From Ectobacillus sp. JY-23 (GTDB lineage: Bacteria > Bacillota > Bacilli > Bacillales > Bacillaceae_G), in contig NZ_CP095462.1 in NCBI RefSeq assembly GCF_023022965.1, positions 310,001 to 374,000 of the forward strand: a DNA stretch of 64,000 nucleotides. Direction: 5' to 3'. Shown in pieces: positions 26,081 through 32,878 of this stretch (positions within the stretch are counted from its first letter, which is position 1; each line of letters opens with the position of its first letter). Made by a program: the position numbers and the translations under genes. Under the pieces are notes generated by a model. It saw only the letters and a list, made by a program, of their open reading frames with translations, had not been told where the DNA came from and did no database searches.

Positions 26081-26488
26081 ATGCGCATTTGTTTAATACA
26101 AGACGGTGCCATTTTATTAGACATTAAAAATGCATTGAATGTACAAATTACGGATTTAAACGAGTTTACTTGGCATGACGGCAGTATTTGCGGTATTGGC
26201 GAGGGACAGGAGGTTTTACTTTTGCCCTCTATCGCTGGCATAGAAGAGGATAGCGTAGAAACATTAAGGAGCCTCGCGCTAGAGCACGAACTATTTAAAG
26301 TGGTGCCAACAGAAAGCATTTTAAGTGAAACCATTAACGGGCTACAAGCCGTGGACGACTTTACGTTACAAAACTTAACTGTAACGGACGAACGTACCGC
26401 AGGCATGCAAGTTGTAGACGAATTTATACTAGCAAAACTTACAGAGTTGGAGCAGCGCATTATACAATTAGAAGGAGGAACTGTTTAA
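26081..26488 (+). CDS. Small tail-module protein, function unknown
   Basis: Protein of 135 residues behind AAGGGGGATAAC. The first half is mixed alpha/beta (RICLIQDGAILLDIK); the C-terminal half holds two related segments, QAVDDFTLQNLTVTDER and MQVVDEFILAKLTELEQR, i.e. an internal duplication ending in a coiled coil. It is coupled to the receptor-binding gene and shares its codon style, so it may be a fibre accessory or chaperone exchanged with it (inference). Confidence 0.65.
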   Translation: MRICLIQDGAILLDIKNALNVQITDLNEFTWHDGSICGIGEGQEVLLLPSIAGIEEDSVETLRSLALEHELFKVVPTESILSETINGLQAVDDFTLQNLTVTDERTAGMQVVDEFILAKLTELEQRIIQLEGGTV

Positions 26489-26697
26489 TGTTAGATGTAA
26501 GTATGTTTTATGATCCATATTGGAATGTGCGTGACCAAAAATACTGGTGCAAAATGGTGGGCTACGGCTTCCCTTTAACCAGCGTCAAGTTGACGTTTAG
26601 GAAGATTATTGAACAAAAACGTTGTAATACGTTTGAAGCTGAGTACGCAGCATGGCAGGCAGAACAAATGGCATTGCAATCTGCAGAGCTTATATAG
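26488..26697 (+). CDS. Small XkdX-position tail protein
   Basis: Sixty-nine residues, starting at the last base of the previous gene. DVSMFYDPYWNVRDQKYWCKMVGYG is followed by LTFRKIIEQKRCNTFEAEYAAW. It occupies the position of XkdX-like proteins just before hemolysin XhlA, but the match is weak. The stop codon lies within the stem of a terminator. Confidence 0.6.
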   Translation: MLDVSMFYDPYWNVRDQKYWCKMVGYGFPLTSVKLTFRKIIEQKRCNTFEAEYAAWQAEQMALQSAELI

Positions 26698-26708
26698 CTC
26701 TTTTTTTT
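26686..26708 (+). terminator. Terminator between tail and lysis genes
   Basis: GAGCT and AGCTC form a 5-bp stem around TATAT, followed by eight T. The stem is short but the T-run is long. Confidence 0.6.
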
Positions 26709-26727
26709 GTAGAAGGGAGCGATAATC

Positions 26728-26961
26728 ATGCCAGAAGCAACTGGTTTGCAGCAAGAAGTACAAGTGTTGAGACAGGATATCAAAAGCTTAGAACACCGTG
26801 TAAATGACCTATCCACACGGACGACGGTAGCAGAAAGGGACATTAAAGGCATCCAAGAAGATTTACGAGGCATTAAGAACAATACAACATGGATCCTGCG
26901 TCTTATCATTGGCGGTTTGGTGATGGCTGGTCTTGGATTTGTGTTAAAAGGGGGCATGTAA
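26728..26961 (+). CDS. xhlA: Hemolysin XhlA-like lysis protein
   Basis: Seventy-seven residues. A coiled-coil N-terminal half (EVQVLRQDIKSLEHRVNDLSTR) is followed by a single membrane helix (TTWILRLIIGGLVMAGLGFV). This is the XhlA arrangement: a small membrane protein that acts with holin and endolysin in PBSX-like lysis cassettes. It stands directly upstream of the holin. Confidence 0.9.
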   Translation: MPEATGLQQEVQVLRQDIKSLEHRVNDLSTRTTVAERDIKGIQEDLRGIKNNTTWILRLIIGGLVMAGLGFVLKGGM

Positions 26962-26963
26962 GG

Positions 26964-27194
26964 ATGTTTGAACAGATGGTTTTATATCTCATCGCTGTTA
27001 TTATCGGTTTGTCTCAGGTGGTAAAAGGTTTAGGGTTACAAGCTAAATACATTCCACTACTAAATGTAGCGCTTGGCGTATTGCTAGGCGTTTTCTTTTT
27101 GCCTGCAGGTGTACAGGAGAATATTTTAGGTGGCATTGTGGTCGGCTTGTCAGCATCAGGTCTTTTTGACCAATCCAAAATTATTAAGAAATAA
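26964..27194 (+). CDS. Holin
   Basis: Seventy-six residues from the ATG at 26964, two bases after the XhlA stop. Two to three hydrophobic segments are seen (MVLYLIAVIIGLSQVV, YIPLLNVALGVLLGVFFL, GGIVVGLSASGLF), then a basic tail SKIIKK. The A118/phage_holin_4-type topology and its place between XhlA and the endolysin make it the membrane-hole protein. A longer frame from 26889 lies inside xhlA and is rejected. Confidence 0.85.
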   Translation: MFEQMVLYLIAVIIGLSQVVKGLGLQAKYIPLLNVALGVLLGVFFLPAGVQENILGGIVVGLSASGLFDQSKIIKK

Positions 27195-27207
27195 GGGGGA
27201 ATAAAAC

Positions 27208-27855
27208 ATGACGTTTGTTATGACATACGATAAACGTAACCGCTCCAATTTAGATAAGTTGGCACCTAACACAAGAGCAGCTGCATACAAGTGGTATGAA
27301 AAATGTATTGAACTTCGTGCAGACATTCTAATTTACGAAACGTTGCGTACTTTGGAAACGCAAAAGATTTACCTGGCTCGTGGCGCAACAAAAACATTAA
27401 AGTCGTATCACTTGAAAGGTCAAGCATTGGATGTTGTTCCGATTATTAATGGAAAAGATGAATGGAGTCGCAGTGCATACTTACAAGAACCATATGCATC
27501 TGCCATCGCGTACGCAAAACAACTTGGCTTTGAGTGGGGTGGTGATTGGAAAGATTTTGTTGATCATCCGCACTTACAGTTTAATTACAAAGGCTATGGC
27601 ACAGATACAGTGCTTGAGGTCGCAACAGCTACATGTGAAAGTGGAATTATTGCTACGGTACGAGTGAAGGTAGATGTACTCAACATCAGAGCTGGTAACG
27701 GCACACAGTACCCAGTCATCGCTAAGGCGTACAAAGGAGAGCTGTATAATGTAACAGGAAACCTTGACGACTGGCATAAAATCATCCTGGCTAATAACGA
27801 TCACCGCGATGCATGGGTGTACGGTAACAAAGGAGAATATCTAGAATTGGTATAA
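27208..27855 (+). CDS. Endolysin: M15 L,D-endopeptidase with SH3 domain
   Basis: Lysis enzyme of 215 residues. The catalytic domain (residues 1-128) is of the VanY/L-alanyl-D-glutamate peptidase type (M15): SYHLKGQALD at 66-75 gives zinc ligands H68 and D75, and DHPHLQF gives H122. It should cut the stem peptide of the cell wall. Residues about 145-215 are an SH3_3 wall-binding domain (VKVDVLNIRAGNGTQYPV, GELYNVTG, DAWVYGNKGEYLEL). It is the last gene of the lysis cassette and is followed by a strong terminator. Confidence 0.93.
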   Translation: MTFVMTYDKRNRSNLDKLAPNTRAAAYKWYEKCIELRADILIYETLRTLETQKIYLARGATKTLKSYHLKGQALDVVPIINGKDEWSRSAYLQEPYASAIAYAKQLGFEWGGDWKDFVDHPHLQFNYKGYGTDTVLEVATATCESGIIATVRVKVDVLNIRAGNGTQYPVIAKAYKGELYNVTGNLDDWHKIILANNDHRDAWVYGNKGEYLELV

Positions 27856-27862
27856 TCAACTT

Positions 27863-27892
27863 AGCCGGTGCCTTTTGGTACCGGCTTTTTTT
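27863..27892 (+). terminator. Strong terminator after the lysis cassette
   Basis: AGCCGGTGCC and GGTACCGGCT form a 10-bp stem with a TTTT loop, followed by seven T. It marks the end of the late operon; genes beyond it are accessory. Confidence 0.93.
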
Positions 27893-27992
27893 ATTTATAA
27901 GGGCTGTAGTTTTTTAATGCAATCCAGTAGAAAATATAATAAACTGTTACATAATGTAATTATATATTGGTTTATCAAAAAGGAGGGGTAAA

Positions 27993-28715
27993 ATGGATTT
28001 ACATCAAATCGGTTTACTTGGTAAGGTATTTAAATTTATGATATTTTCTCTTCCGTGGGTTCTAGGCTTGGTGGGACTACATCAGTATTTATACACTAAG
28101 TTCCCTAAATACTATTTTTTTATTGCTAAAAAGTTTTCAAAATGGCGCGATACCAATTGGAATATTACGTGTATGTATACAGTTAAAAAGGATGTTGAAT
28201 TTTTTAAGGATTTTGAGGGTGTTATAAAAGAAGAATTTAATGAAATAAACCGTCCGTTTAACTTGAAAAACAAGAAACTGTATGGGTTTGGTGATTTTTC
28301 TGTTCAAGTACAATATGATTTAGACTTCAGTCAAACTGATTATGTAAGTGTGGAATTAATTTTTGCAAATGTTAATGTGACCATGGATACAGCCAACTAT
28401 AAGTTAAGGGTGTTACGTACGTTTTTTAATAGGCTGGAAAGAGAAATAGCGTTTGATAAAGTAACATACAATATGAATGTTAAGTTTACAAAAATGAATA
28501 ACCCGTTCTATGGATTGATGATACAAAGACTAGGAGAAGAACATGTCAATCATTTTGAGTGTGTTTTTCCTTTGTCTGTACTGACTAGAAGAGATATGAA
28601 TGACCCTGAAGCTGCTAAATATCAATTAAGAGTATTTAAGGAATATATATCGATAAATGAAAAGAATTTTGATAAAATAGAGACAATTGCAAAAAAAGTC
28701 TTATTACTGGGGTGA
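27993..28715 (+). CDS. Membrane-anchored accessory phage protein, unknown
   Basis: Protein of 240 residues behind AAGGAGGGG. One hydrophobic stretch lies at about residues 12-35 (VFKFMIFSLPWVLGLVGLHQYL); the rest is hydrophilic with beta-like segments (YGFGDFSVQVQYDLDF, VSVELIFANVNVTM). No family is recognised. It lies after the late terminator and is AT-richer than the structural genes, the usual profile of a moron expressed from the prophage. It is followed four bases later by an equally unknown gene. Confidence 0.7.
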   Translation: MDLHQIGLLGKVFKFMIFSLPWVLGLVGLHQYLYTKFPKYYFFIAKKFSKWRDTNWNITCMYTVKKDVEFFKDFEGVIKEEFNEINRPFNLKNKKLYGFGDFSVQVQYDLDFSQTDYVSVELIFANVNVTMDTANYKLRVLRTFFNRLEREIAFDKVTYNMNVKFTKMNNPFYGLMIQRLGEEHVNHFECVFPLSVLTRRDMNDPEAAKYQLRVFKEYISINEKNFDKIETIAKKVLLLG

Positions 28716-28719
28716 TTGT

Positions 28720-29388
28720 TTGATTAGCATCAATGTATACGATAAAATTTTTACCAATGAACAAGAACGTGAGCTAGGTACGGAGCACTTTGAAGAAAGT
28801 CGTTTTATTAATAACTTTGAAGAAAGATTAGAAACGTATATTATTCAAAACGAAGTGTCTCCAACAGGCTATCAGAACTTTCGAGTTATAACTGATGAAG
28901 TATATAACCAGACAGTTAGAGTAAGGGGGCAGGTAGTAGATCAAGTTATTAAACAAGAATTACATCAAGCCTATATAAAAGTGCGAAATCAACGTGCAAA
29001 TGGCGTAGGAAATTTGATAACATTGTGTCGAAAAGATGACTCATTCAAGGTAAAAGAAATCTTTGAAACACGCTTTAACTACAGTTATGAGAAGCATCGC
29101 TTTGATATTTTAGATATAATTGCAGCTTCTGCAGATGTAAGAGGAGCACGCTTTGATGTTCAGATTGAGACTGTACGTGGTGTAAGCATGAAAGGCACAA
29201 GAGTACATAATACGCAATATTATACTCAGATGTTAGCTTCGGGAGAGTTAACAGGTGTAATGCTTAACTATGATATGCCGGATAAAACGGTTACTTTCAG
29301 GATTTCTGTAGACGGATCTATACTGCTTTATACTAACCTTAGTGAGTATGAAATTTTAGAATTAGTAGAAGACTTACTGAATGTTTAG
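28720..29388 (+). CDS. Accessory phage protein, unknown, partner of the membrane protein
   Basis: Protein of 222 residues from the TTG at 28720, spaced correctly from GGGGTGAT; an in-frame TTG at 28687 lies inside the previous gene and has no ribosome site. It is soluble and charged, with ILDIIAASADVRGARFDVQIETVRG in the middle and a short C-terminal amphipathic helix (YEILELVEDLLNV). Not recognised. Probably made together with the membrane protein upstream, which suggests a two-component accessory function such as superinfection exclusion (inference). Confidence 0.65.
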   Translation: MISINVYDKIFTNEQERELGTEHFEESRFINNFEERLETYIIQNEVSPTGYQNFRVITDEVYNQTVRVRGQVVDQVIKQELHQAYIKVRNQRANGVGNLITLCRKDDSFKVKEIFETRFNYSYEKHRFDILDIIAASADVRGARFDVQIETVRGVSMKGTRVHNTQYYTQMLASGELTGVMLNYDMPDKTVTFRISVDGSILLYTNLSEYEILELVEDLLNV

Positions 29389-29409
29389 CATCATCCATTC
29401 TTTTTGTAG

Positions 29410-29434
29410 CCTTAAGGGGAGCGTCTCCTTAAGG
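29410..29434 (+). terminator. Hairpin after the accessory pair
   Basis: A 10-bp stem (CCTTAAGGGG with CTCCTTAAGG, one G-T pair) around AGCGT. The following tract ATATTTCTTATT is only moderately T-rich. Confidence 0.65.
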
Positions 29435-29514
29435 ATATTTCTTATTCTCTTAAAAAAATAAACTAACCTATTTACTTCATTATTTGGTAATATATGAATA
29501 TAGGAGGTGTTTAT

Positions 29515-29544
29515 ATGAAAAAAGATCCAGGTGGCGGCTATTAA
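29515..29544 (+). CDS. MicroORF encoding MKKDPGGGY
   Basis: Nine codons ending in TAA, with a nearly ideal AGGAGGTG five bases before the ATG. The DPGGGY sequence is the same motif as in the following repeat protein, in the same reading frame, separated only by the TAA. Either a peptide gene in its own right, a leader, or the front of a longer gene broken by a stop. The excellent ribosome site argues it is translated. Confidence 0.5.
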   Translation: MKKDPGGGY

Positions 29545-29607
29545 CTAATGCGGTTTGCAGGTGTCATAATTGTTGAAAACAAATATCTAGGCAAGGGGTG
29601 GAGAGGT

Positions 29608-29760
29608 ATGTTTAAAGATCCAGGTGGCGGAGTAGGATACATAAATGATCCAGGTCCAGGCGTTGGCTATAGAATAGATCCAGGTGGCGGTATTGGCTGT
29701 ATAGCAGACCCGGGGACAGGAGGGCTACATGTTATGAAAGACCCAGGAACAGGTTTCTAA
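29608..29760 (+). CDS. DPGxG repeat peptide (50 residues)
   Basis: ATG at 29608 behind GGGGTGGAGAGG. Five DPGxG units are seen: DPGGGVGYIN, DPGPGVGYRI, DPGGGIGCIA, DPGTGGLHVMK and DPGTGF, giving a period of about 10 residues. There is no signal peptide or membrane segment. The repeat could be a multi-copy peptide precursor, a structural bead, or a signalling substrate; no family is recognised. It is followed at once by a strong terminator, so it forms the end of a very short transcript. An in-frame extension back to 29548 is possible but has no good ribosome site. Confidence 0.6.
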   Translation: MFKDPGGGVGYINDPGPGVGYRIDPGGGIGCIADPGTGGLHVMKDPGTGF

Positions 29761-29766
29761 TAAAAG

Positions 29767-29789
29767 ACCCGCTTTTGATGAAAGCGGGT
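29767..29789 (+). terminator. Terminator after the DPGxG gene
   Basis: ACCCGCTTT and AAAGCGGGT form a perfect 9-bp stem around TGATG, followed by TACTTTATTT. Confidence 0.75.
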
Positions 29790-29871
29790 TACTTTATTTA
29801 CCATGTATAACCAATAGCATAGCTAGTAATTGAATAGTAAGTGTATGGAAAGCTAAATACGGGTAAAGATA

Positions 29872-30324
29872 TCAAATTTCTAATAATTGTTTTTTCTTAC
29901 TGTTAAACTCTTCATCAGTTAAAATACCGCTATCACGTAAGTCAGCCAATTTTTTAATCTGCTCTGCTACATCAACCGTATTTTGAACAATTGTTGGAGC
30001 ATGGGACTCATCTATTTTTTGTTCAATGGCTACTTTTATTTGTTCAAAAAGGGGTTGCTGTTTTTTATTAAACATAATGGTATTCTCATCTTTGGTTGCA
30101 TCCATCAATCCGCCTTTATTTTCTTTACCTCCAGAAAAAGCAAATTGAATATACCCATTTGTGAAAAGGTTTGCTGGTTTGAACTGAATAGAAGAAATTT
30201 GTTTAACTAATATTTCCTTGTCACCCTTCAAACCTTGTGTCATCTTCGCTAGTACACCTTTTCTTTTGATGATAATCTTATTACCTACTAGCTCTAACTG
30301 CCCATTAACGCCAATTGCCTCCAT
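29872..30324 (-). CDS. SHOCT-domain protein (DUF4429/PH-like)
   Basis: Protein of 150 residues on the minus strand, ATG behind AAGGGGGATTATC. Residues 1-90 form a PH-like/DUF4429 strand region (GQLELVGNKIIIKRKGVLAK, GYIQFAFSGGKENKGG), residues about 95-120 a linker, and the end is a SHOCT module (AEQIKKLADLRDSGILTDEEFNSKKKQLLEI). SHOCT proteins are widespread in Bacillus and on mobile elements, usually as oligomerising tails; exact role unknown. It is transcribed towards the DPGxG gene. Confidence 0.85.
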   Translation of the reverse strand: MEAIGVNGQLELVGNKIIIKRKGVLAKMTQGLKGDKEILVKQISSIQFKPANLFTNGYIQFAFSGGKENKGGLMDATKDENTIMFNKKQQPLFEQIKVAIEQKIDESHAPTIVQNTVDVAEQIKKLADLRDSGILTDEEFNSKKKQLLEI

Positions 30325-30491
30325 GATAATCCCCCTTGGATATGAATTTATTACGATATAAGTATAGCAGATGATAAGGAAAAATTTTCATATGAATTAA
30401 TATATTTTTTATTAATACTAGCAACTGACAACCCATACAGCGCATATGCTTTTGGTGAGCGAGTCACCGAAAAGCCGATGGAGGTGGGTGT

Positions 30492-30815
30492 GTGAACAAT
30501 CAGGAGCTTATCCAACGACTAACAGAATTGAATCAGGAAATCAGTAAAACAGAATTGGCGTATTATGATACGCTTCATAAAATCAAAGAAGTGGAGTATA
30601 CGATCCAGGAGAAAACCTCGCAATTGCTGCTAAGCGGTAAGATTGACGGGAAAACAGAGAAAATTCGTGATGCGCAGCTCTTTCCGCACATGAAGAATCT
30701 GCTGCTGGAAAAGATAGAAGCAGAAAAAGAAAGTGACCGAAAAAAAGAGCGCTACTATGCAAAGAAGCGCGAAGCAGTCCATATCCAATACATCATTCGT
30801 TTATTGACTCCGTAA
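30492..30815 (+). CDS. Coiled-coil phage/plasmid protein
   Basis: Protein of 107 residues, GTG start behind GATGGAGGTGGG. It is almost entirely helical and charged (ELIQRLTELNQEISKTELAYYDTLHKIKEVEYTIQEK), with a basic C-terminal third (KKERYYAKKREAVHIQYIIRLL). No family recognised. Upstream at 30455-30469 is an inverted repeat GGTGA-GCGAG-TCACC. Its last 23 bases overlap the end of the convergent HTH gene. Confidence 0.65.
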   Translation: MNNQELIQRLTELNQEISKTELAYYDTLHKIKEVEYTIQEKTSQLLLSGKIDGKTEKIRDAQLFPHMKNLLLEKIEAEKESDRKKERYYAKKREAVHIQYIIRLLTP

Positions 30816-31032
30816 CGGGGTCTTTTTTATTTTCCACCAAAGGTATCCATATTTCTTCAACAGGTAACCCTAACTCTTTTGCAATAATATAAGCATTTGT
30901 CAGACTAGGTAATGCCTGATTATTCACTAAAGAGCTTAATGTTGTTCTGCTGAGTTGAACCTTTTCTGCGAATACAGTCTGCTTAATATTCCTCTCTGCA
31001 AAAATAACCTTCAAACGACATATAATCTTCAT
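30793..31032 (-). CDS. XRE-family (Cro/CI-type) regulator
   Basis: Seventy-nine residues from the ATG at 31032 on the minus strand, with GAGGTGAAGG upstream. The HTH is clear: RLKVIFAERNIKQTVFAEKVQLSRTTLSSLVNNQALPSLTNAYIIAKELGLPVEEIW. It diverges from the actin-like gene across a 203-base region with repeats and probably regulates itself or that module. Its 3' end runs 23 bases into the convergent coiled-coil gene. Confidence 0.88.
   Translation of the reverse strand: MKIICRLKVIFAERNIKQTVFAEKVQLSRTTLSSLVNNQALPSLTNAYIIAKELGLPVEEIWIPLVENKKDPVTESINE
30806..30828 (+). terminator. Terminator inside the convergent overlap
   Basis: GACTCCG and CGGGGTC form a 7-bp stem with loop TAA, followed by six T. 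The stop codon of the plus-strand gene is the loop. Confidence 0.8.
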
Positions 31033-31096
31033 TTCCTTCACCTCGTAGCTATATTTCGGTAAACTTCATAGCTTATCCTGTTAAAAAATGACGATA

Positions 31097-31206
31097 TGCA
31101 CGTACTTTTTTAAGTGGTACATGCAAAATGTGTAAGCGTGTGTCATACATTTTAATACACAGTTGCTACACGGATTTGACACCATCACACAGATGTGTAG
31201 CATATG
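31097..31206 (+). promoter_or_regulatory. Candidate parC/centromere and par promoter
   Basis: The region between the divergent XRE and actin genes holds an imperfect inverted repeat (TGCACGTAC at 31097-31105, GTACATGCA at 31117-31125) and a perfect one: TGCTACAC at 31164-31171 with GTGTAGCA at 31195-31202. TTGACA (31176-31181) and TAGCAT (31198-31203), 16 bases apart, form a promoter whose -10 lies in the second arm. Repeats around the promoter of an actin/adaptor operon are the usual arrangement for a centromere bound by the adaptor, which also represses the operon. Confidence 0.5.
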
Positions 31207-31235
31207 TGCCACAATAGTGAAAAGGATGGGATAGA

Positions 31236-32072
31236 ATGAACATCATTACGCTTGATGCTGGCAACAACGAAGTAAAGGTAGCAACGGCAGAGGGTGTCTT
31301 TTCGTTCAATTCATTTTTAGGAGAAGCGCGAGATCGTCGTCTTGAGTCTCAATATGAAGATGAAATGATTGGTGTGTACAATGGAATGCCATTCTTCGCA
31401 GGTGAACTGGCACAGTACGAATCGGAATTCCCACGCAACTCTATGGGGCTTTCCAAAGCACATGAAGATGCCAAGTTAAGGATTCTCATCGCTTTACATC
31501 GTTACAGCAAGCATTACGATAATCATATTGTGGTAGGGCAACCAATTGAAAGCCATAAATCAGAGGAGAAACTACGGATTAAAGCGATGTTGGCGAAAGA
31601 ACACCGTCTTGTGTTAAATGGTGTAGAGAGGAAATTCTATATTCATAATACCGAGGTAGCACCAGAAGGAGCTGCAGCGTACTGGAGCTTACAAGAAGAG
31701 TTACCTGTTGTTCATATCGTCGATGTGGGCAGTGGCACAGTGAATATTGCAACGATTCGAGAAGGGCAATTCATCGATAAGGAAAGCTTTACATTACCGT
31801 TTGGTGCTGAATCCACCAAGACAAAGGATATGCAGGCTATGAGTTATGGTATTATTTCGGCCCTAAACCGCTTTAATCGTCAAGACTCATATCGAATCGT
31901 TGGGGGAGCTGCAGAGAAAGTGAAACCATATTTACAAATGCAGTTTCCAGATTGTAAAGTCATTCATCCTCTTGTAAAAGTCGGTACCAAAGTCATGTCT
32001 GTTCATCCAAAATACGCAACAGTTGTTGGTATGTATCATATTGCCAAGGCGGTGTACGGTTATGAAGGATGA
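31236..32072 (+). CDS. AlfA/ParM-like actin-type segregation ATPase
   Basis: Actin-fold protein of 278 residues that should form filaments driving DNA segregation. Phosphate loop 1 is LDAGNNEVKVA at the N-terminus, loop 2 is VDVGSGTVNIAT near residues 165-177, and the adenosine motif is RIVGGAAEKVKP near residue 224. The length is close to AlfA (about 275) and shorter than ParM (about 320). The adaptor gene overlaps its stop by 11 bases and repeats lie upstream, the three parts of a type II partition locus. Such loci belong to plasmids; one inside a prophage is unusual. Confidence 0.88.
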   Translation: MNIITLDAGNNEVKVATAEGVFSFNSFLGEARDRRLESQYEDEMIGVYNGMPFFAGELAQYESEFPRNSMGLSKAHEDAKLRILIALHRYSKHYDNHIVVGQPIESHKSEEKLRIKAMLAKEHRLVLNGVERKFYIHNTEVAPEGAAAYWSLQEELPVVHIVDVGSGTVNIATIREGQFIDKESFTLPFGAESTKTKDMQAMSYGIISALNRFNRQDSYRIVGGAAEKVKPYLQMQFPDCKVIHPLVKVGTKVMSVHPKYATVVGMYHIAKAVYGYEG

Positions 32073-32346
32073 AAATCGCTTGTTTAAAAACGTTTCTTTT
32101 AACCGAAAGGATTCCTTTGAAATGCAACTGTATCACCATGCGAAACAACAAGGTATGTTCGCAAAATACGTAAAACGACTTATCCAGCGCGATATGGAGC
32201 AGGCACATAGTTCAGCGCAGTGTGCGCCTTTACAACCAACACCGCAACCTTCCTTTACGCCTCCTGTAGAACAAAAACAAACTCCTCCCGTAATCGTACG
32301 AGAAGAGCCAAAAGAGAAAAAAGTATCTATGTCATCTTTTATTTAA
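32062..32346 (+). CDS. AlfB/ParR-like centromere-binding adaptor
   Basis: Protein of 94 residues from the ATG at 32062, inside the end of the actin gene. The N-terminal half (LFKNVSFNRKDSFEMQLYHHAKQQGMFAKYVKRLIQRDME) looks like a ribbon-helix-helix DNA-binding fold; the second half is Pro/Gln-rich and disordered, ending with a short basic VSMSSFI tail that may contact the filament. Length, fold and position match AlfB/ParR. It probably binds the repeats at 31097-31206. Confidence 0.75.
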   Translation: MKDENRLFKNVSFNRKDSFEMQLYHHAKQQGMFAKYVKRLIQRDMEQAHSSAQCAPLQPTPQPSFTPPVEQKQTPPVIVREEPKEKKVSMSSFI

Positions 32347-32438
32347 CGTGTGAGGGTAATGAGATCCGCAATAATTTTTAATACCAGCAATGTTGTTCCA
32401 GAGCCCACGAGAATTTTCCCAAGTAATACGAACGGCAT
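32343..32438 (-). CDS. 31-residue hydrophobic peptide on the opposite strand
   Basis: On the minus strand, AAAGGGGG lies eight bases before an ATG that encodes MPFVLLGKILVGSG followed by TTLLVLKIIADLITLTR and a stop. It is a single strongly hydrophobic helix with a short polar end, like type I toxin or small membrane regulatory peptides. Its stop overlaps that of the adaptor gene on the other strand. It sits between the partition operon and the pilin-like gene. No known toxin family is matched, so the function is open. Confidence 0.45.
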   Translation of the reverse strand: MPFVLLGKILVGSGTTLLVLKIIADLITLTR

Positions 32439-32497
32439 AAACGCAGCCCCCTTTTCTTGTTGTACCTATATTATTTACAAAAAGGGAGAGATAATGA

Positions 32498-32878
32498 ATG
32501 GCAAAAACTGTGACGTACAGCTTCGGTGAGTTTATGAGCGGTGAGTATAAGAACAAGAAAAAACAACCAAGTCCAGCATTACATGCCGTGGGTTTGGGAA
32601 CAGCATTGACGTTCGGTGGTTTGCATCCCGTATCAGCAATGGACACGACAGCACGTATTATCAGCGCATTTGATCCCATCATTAGCCTGGTGCAAGGTGT
32701 AGCCTATCCTGTTACGTTCCTGATGATTGGCGGCGGCTTTCTACTTATTATTATGGGGCAACGAAGCAAAGGGCTTTCCATGATTAAGTGGGCGGCAGTC
32801 GGTTATATCGGTTTACAGTTTGCACCATCCATTATGCAAATCTTGGTTGAGGTAGGAAAGGCGATGGTGACGAAATGA
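32498..32878 (+). CDS. VirB2/TrbC-like membrane (pilin-type) protein
   Basis: Protein of 126 residues. After about 25 basic residues there is a signal-like segment (ALHAVGLGTALTFGGLHPVSAMD) and two further hydrophobic helices (VAYPVTFLMIGGGFLLIIM and MIKWAAVGYIGLQFAPSIM) separated by a basic loop, the layout of VirB2/TrbC pilins of type IV secretion. The ATG follows AAAGGGAGAGA. Its stop overlaps the start of the large ATPase (ATGA), so the two are made together. Assignment is by topology and neighbour. Confidence 0.6.
   Translation: MAKTVTYSFGEFMSGEYKNKKKQPSPALHAVGLGTALTFGGLHPVSAMDTTARIISAFDPIISLVQGVAYPVTFLMIGGGFLLIIMGQRSKGLSMIKWAAVGYIGLQFAPSIMQILVEVGKAMVTK

Noticed and set aside
32332-32682. 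A 116-codon minus-strand frame over the pilin-like gene
   Set aside because: Mostly antisense to a supported gene. The better minus-strand candidate here is the 31-residue peptide in another frame, which has a ribosome site.
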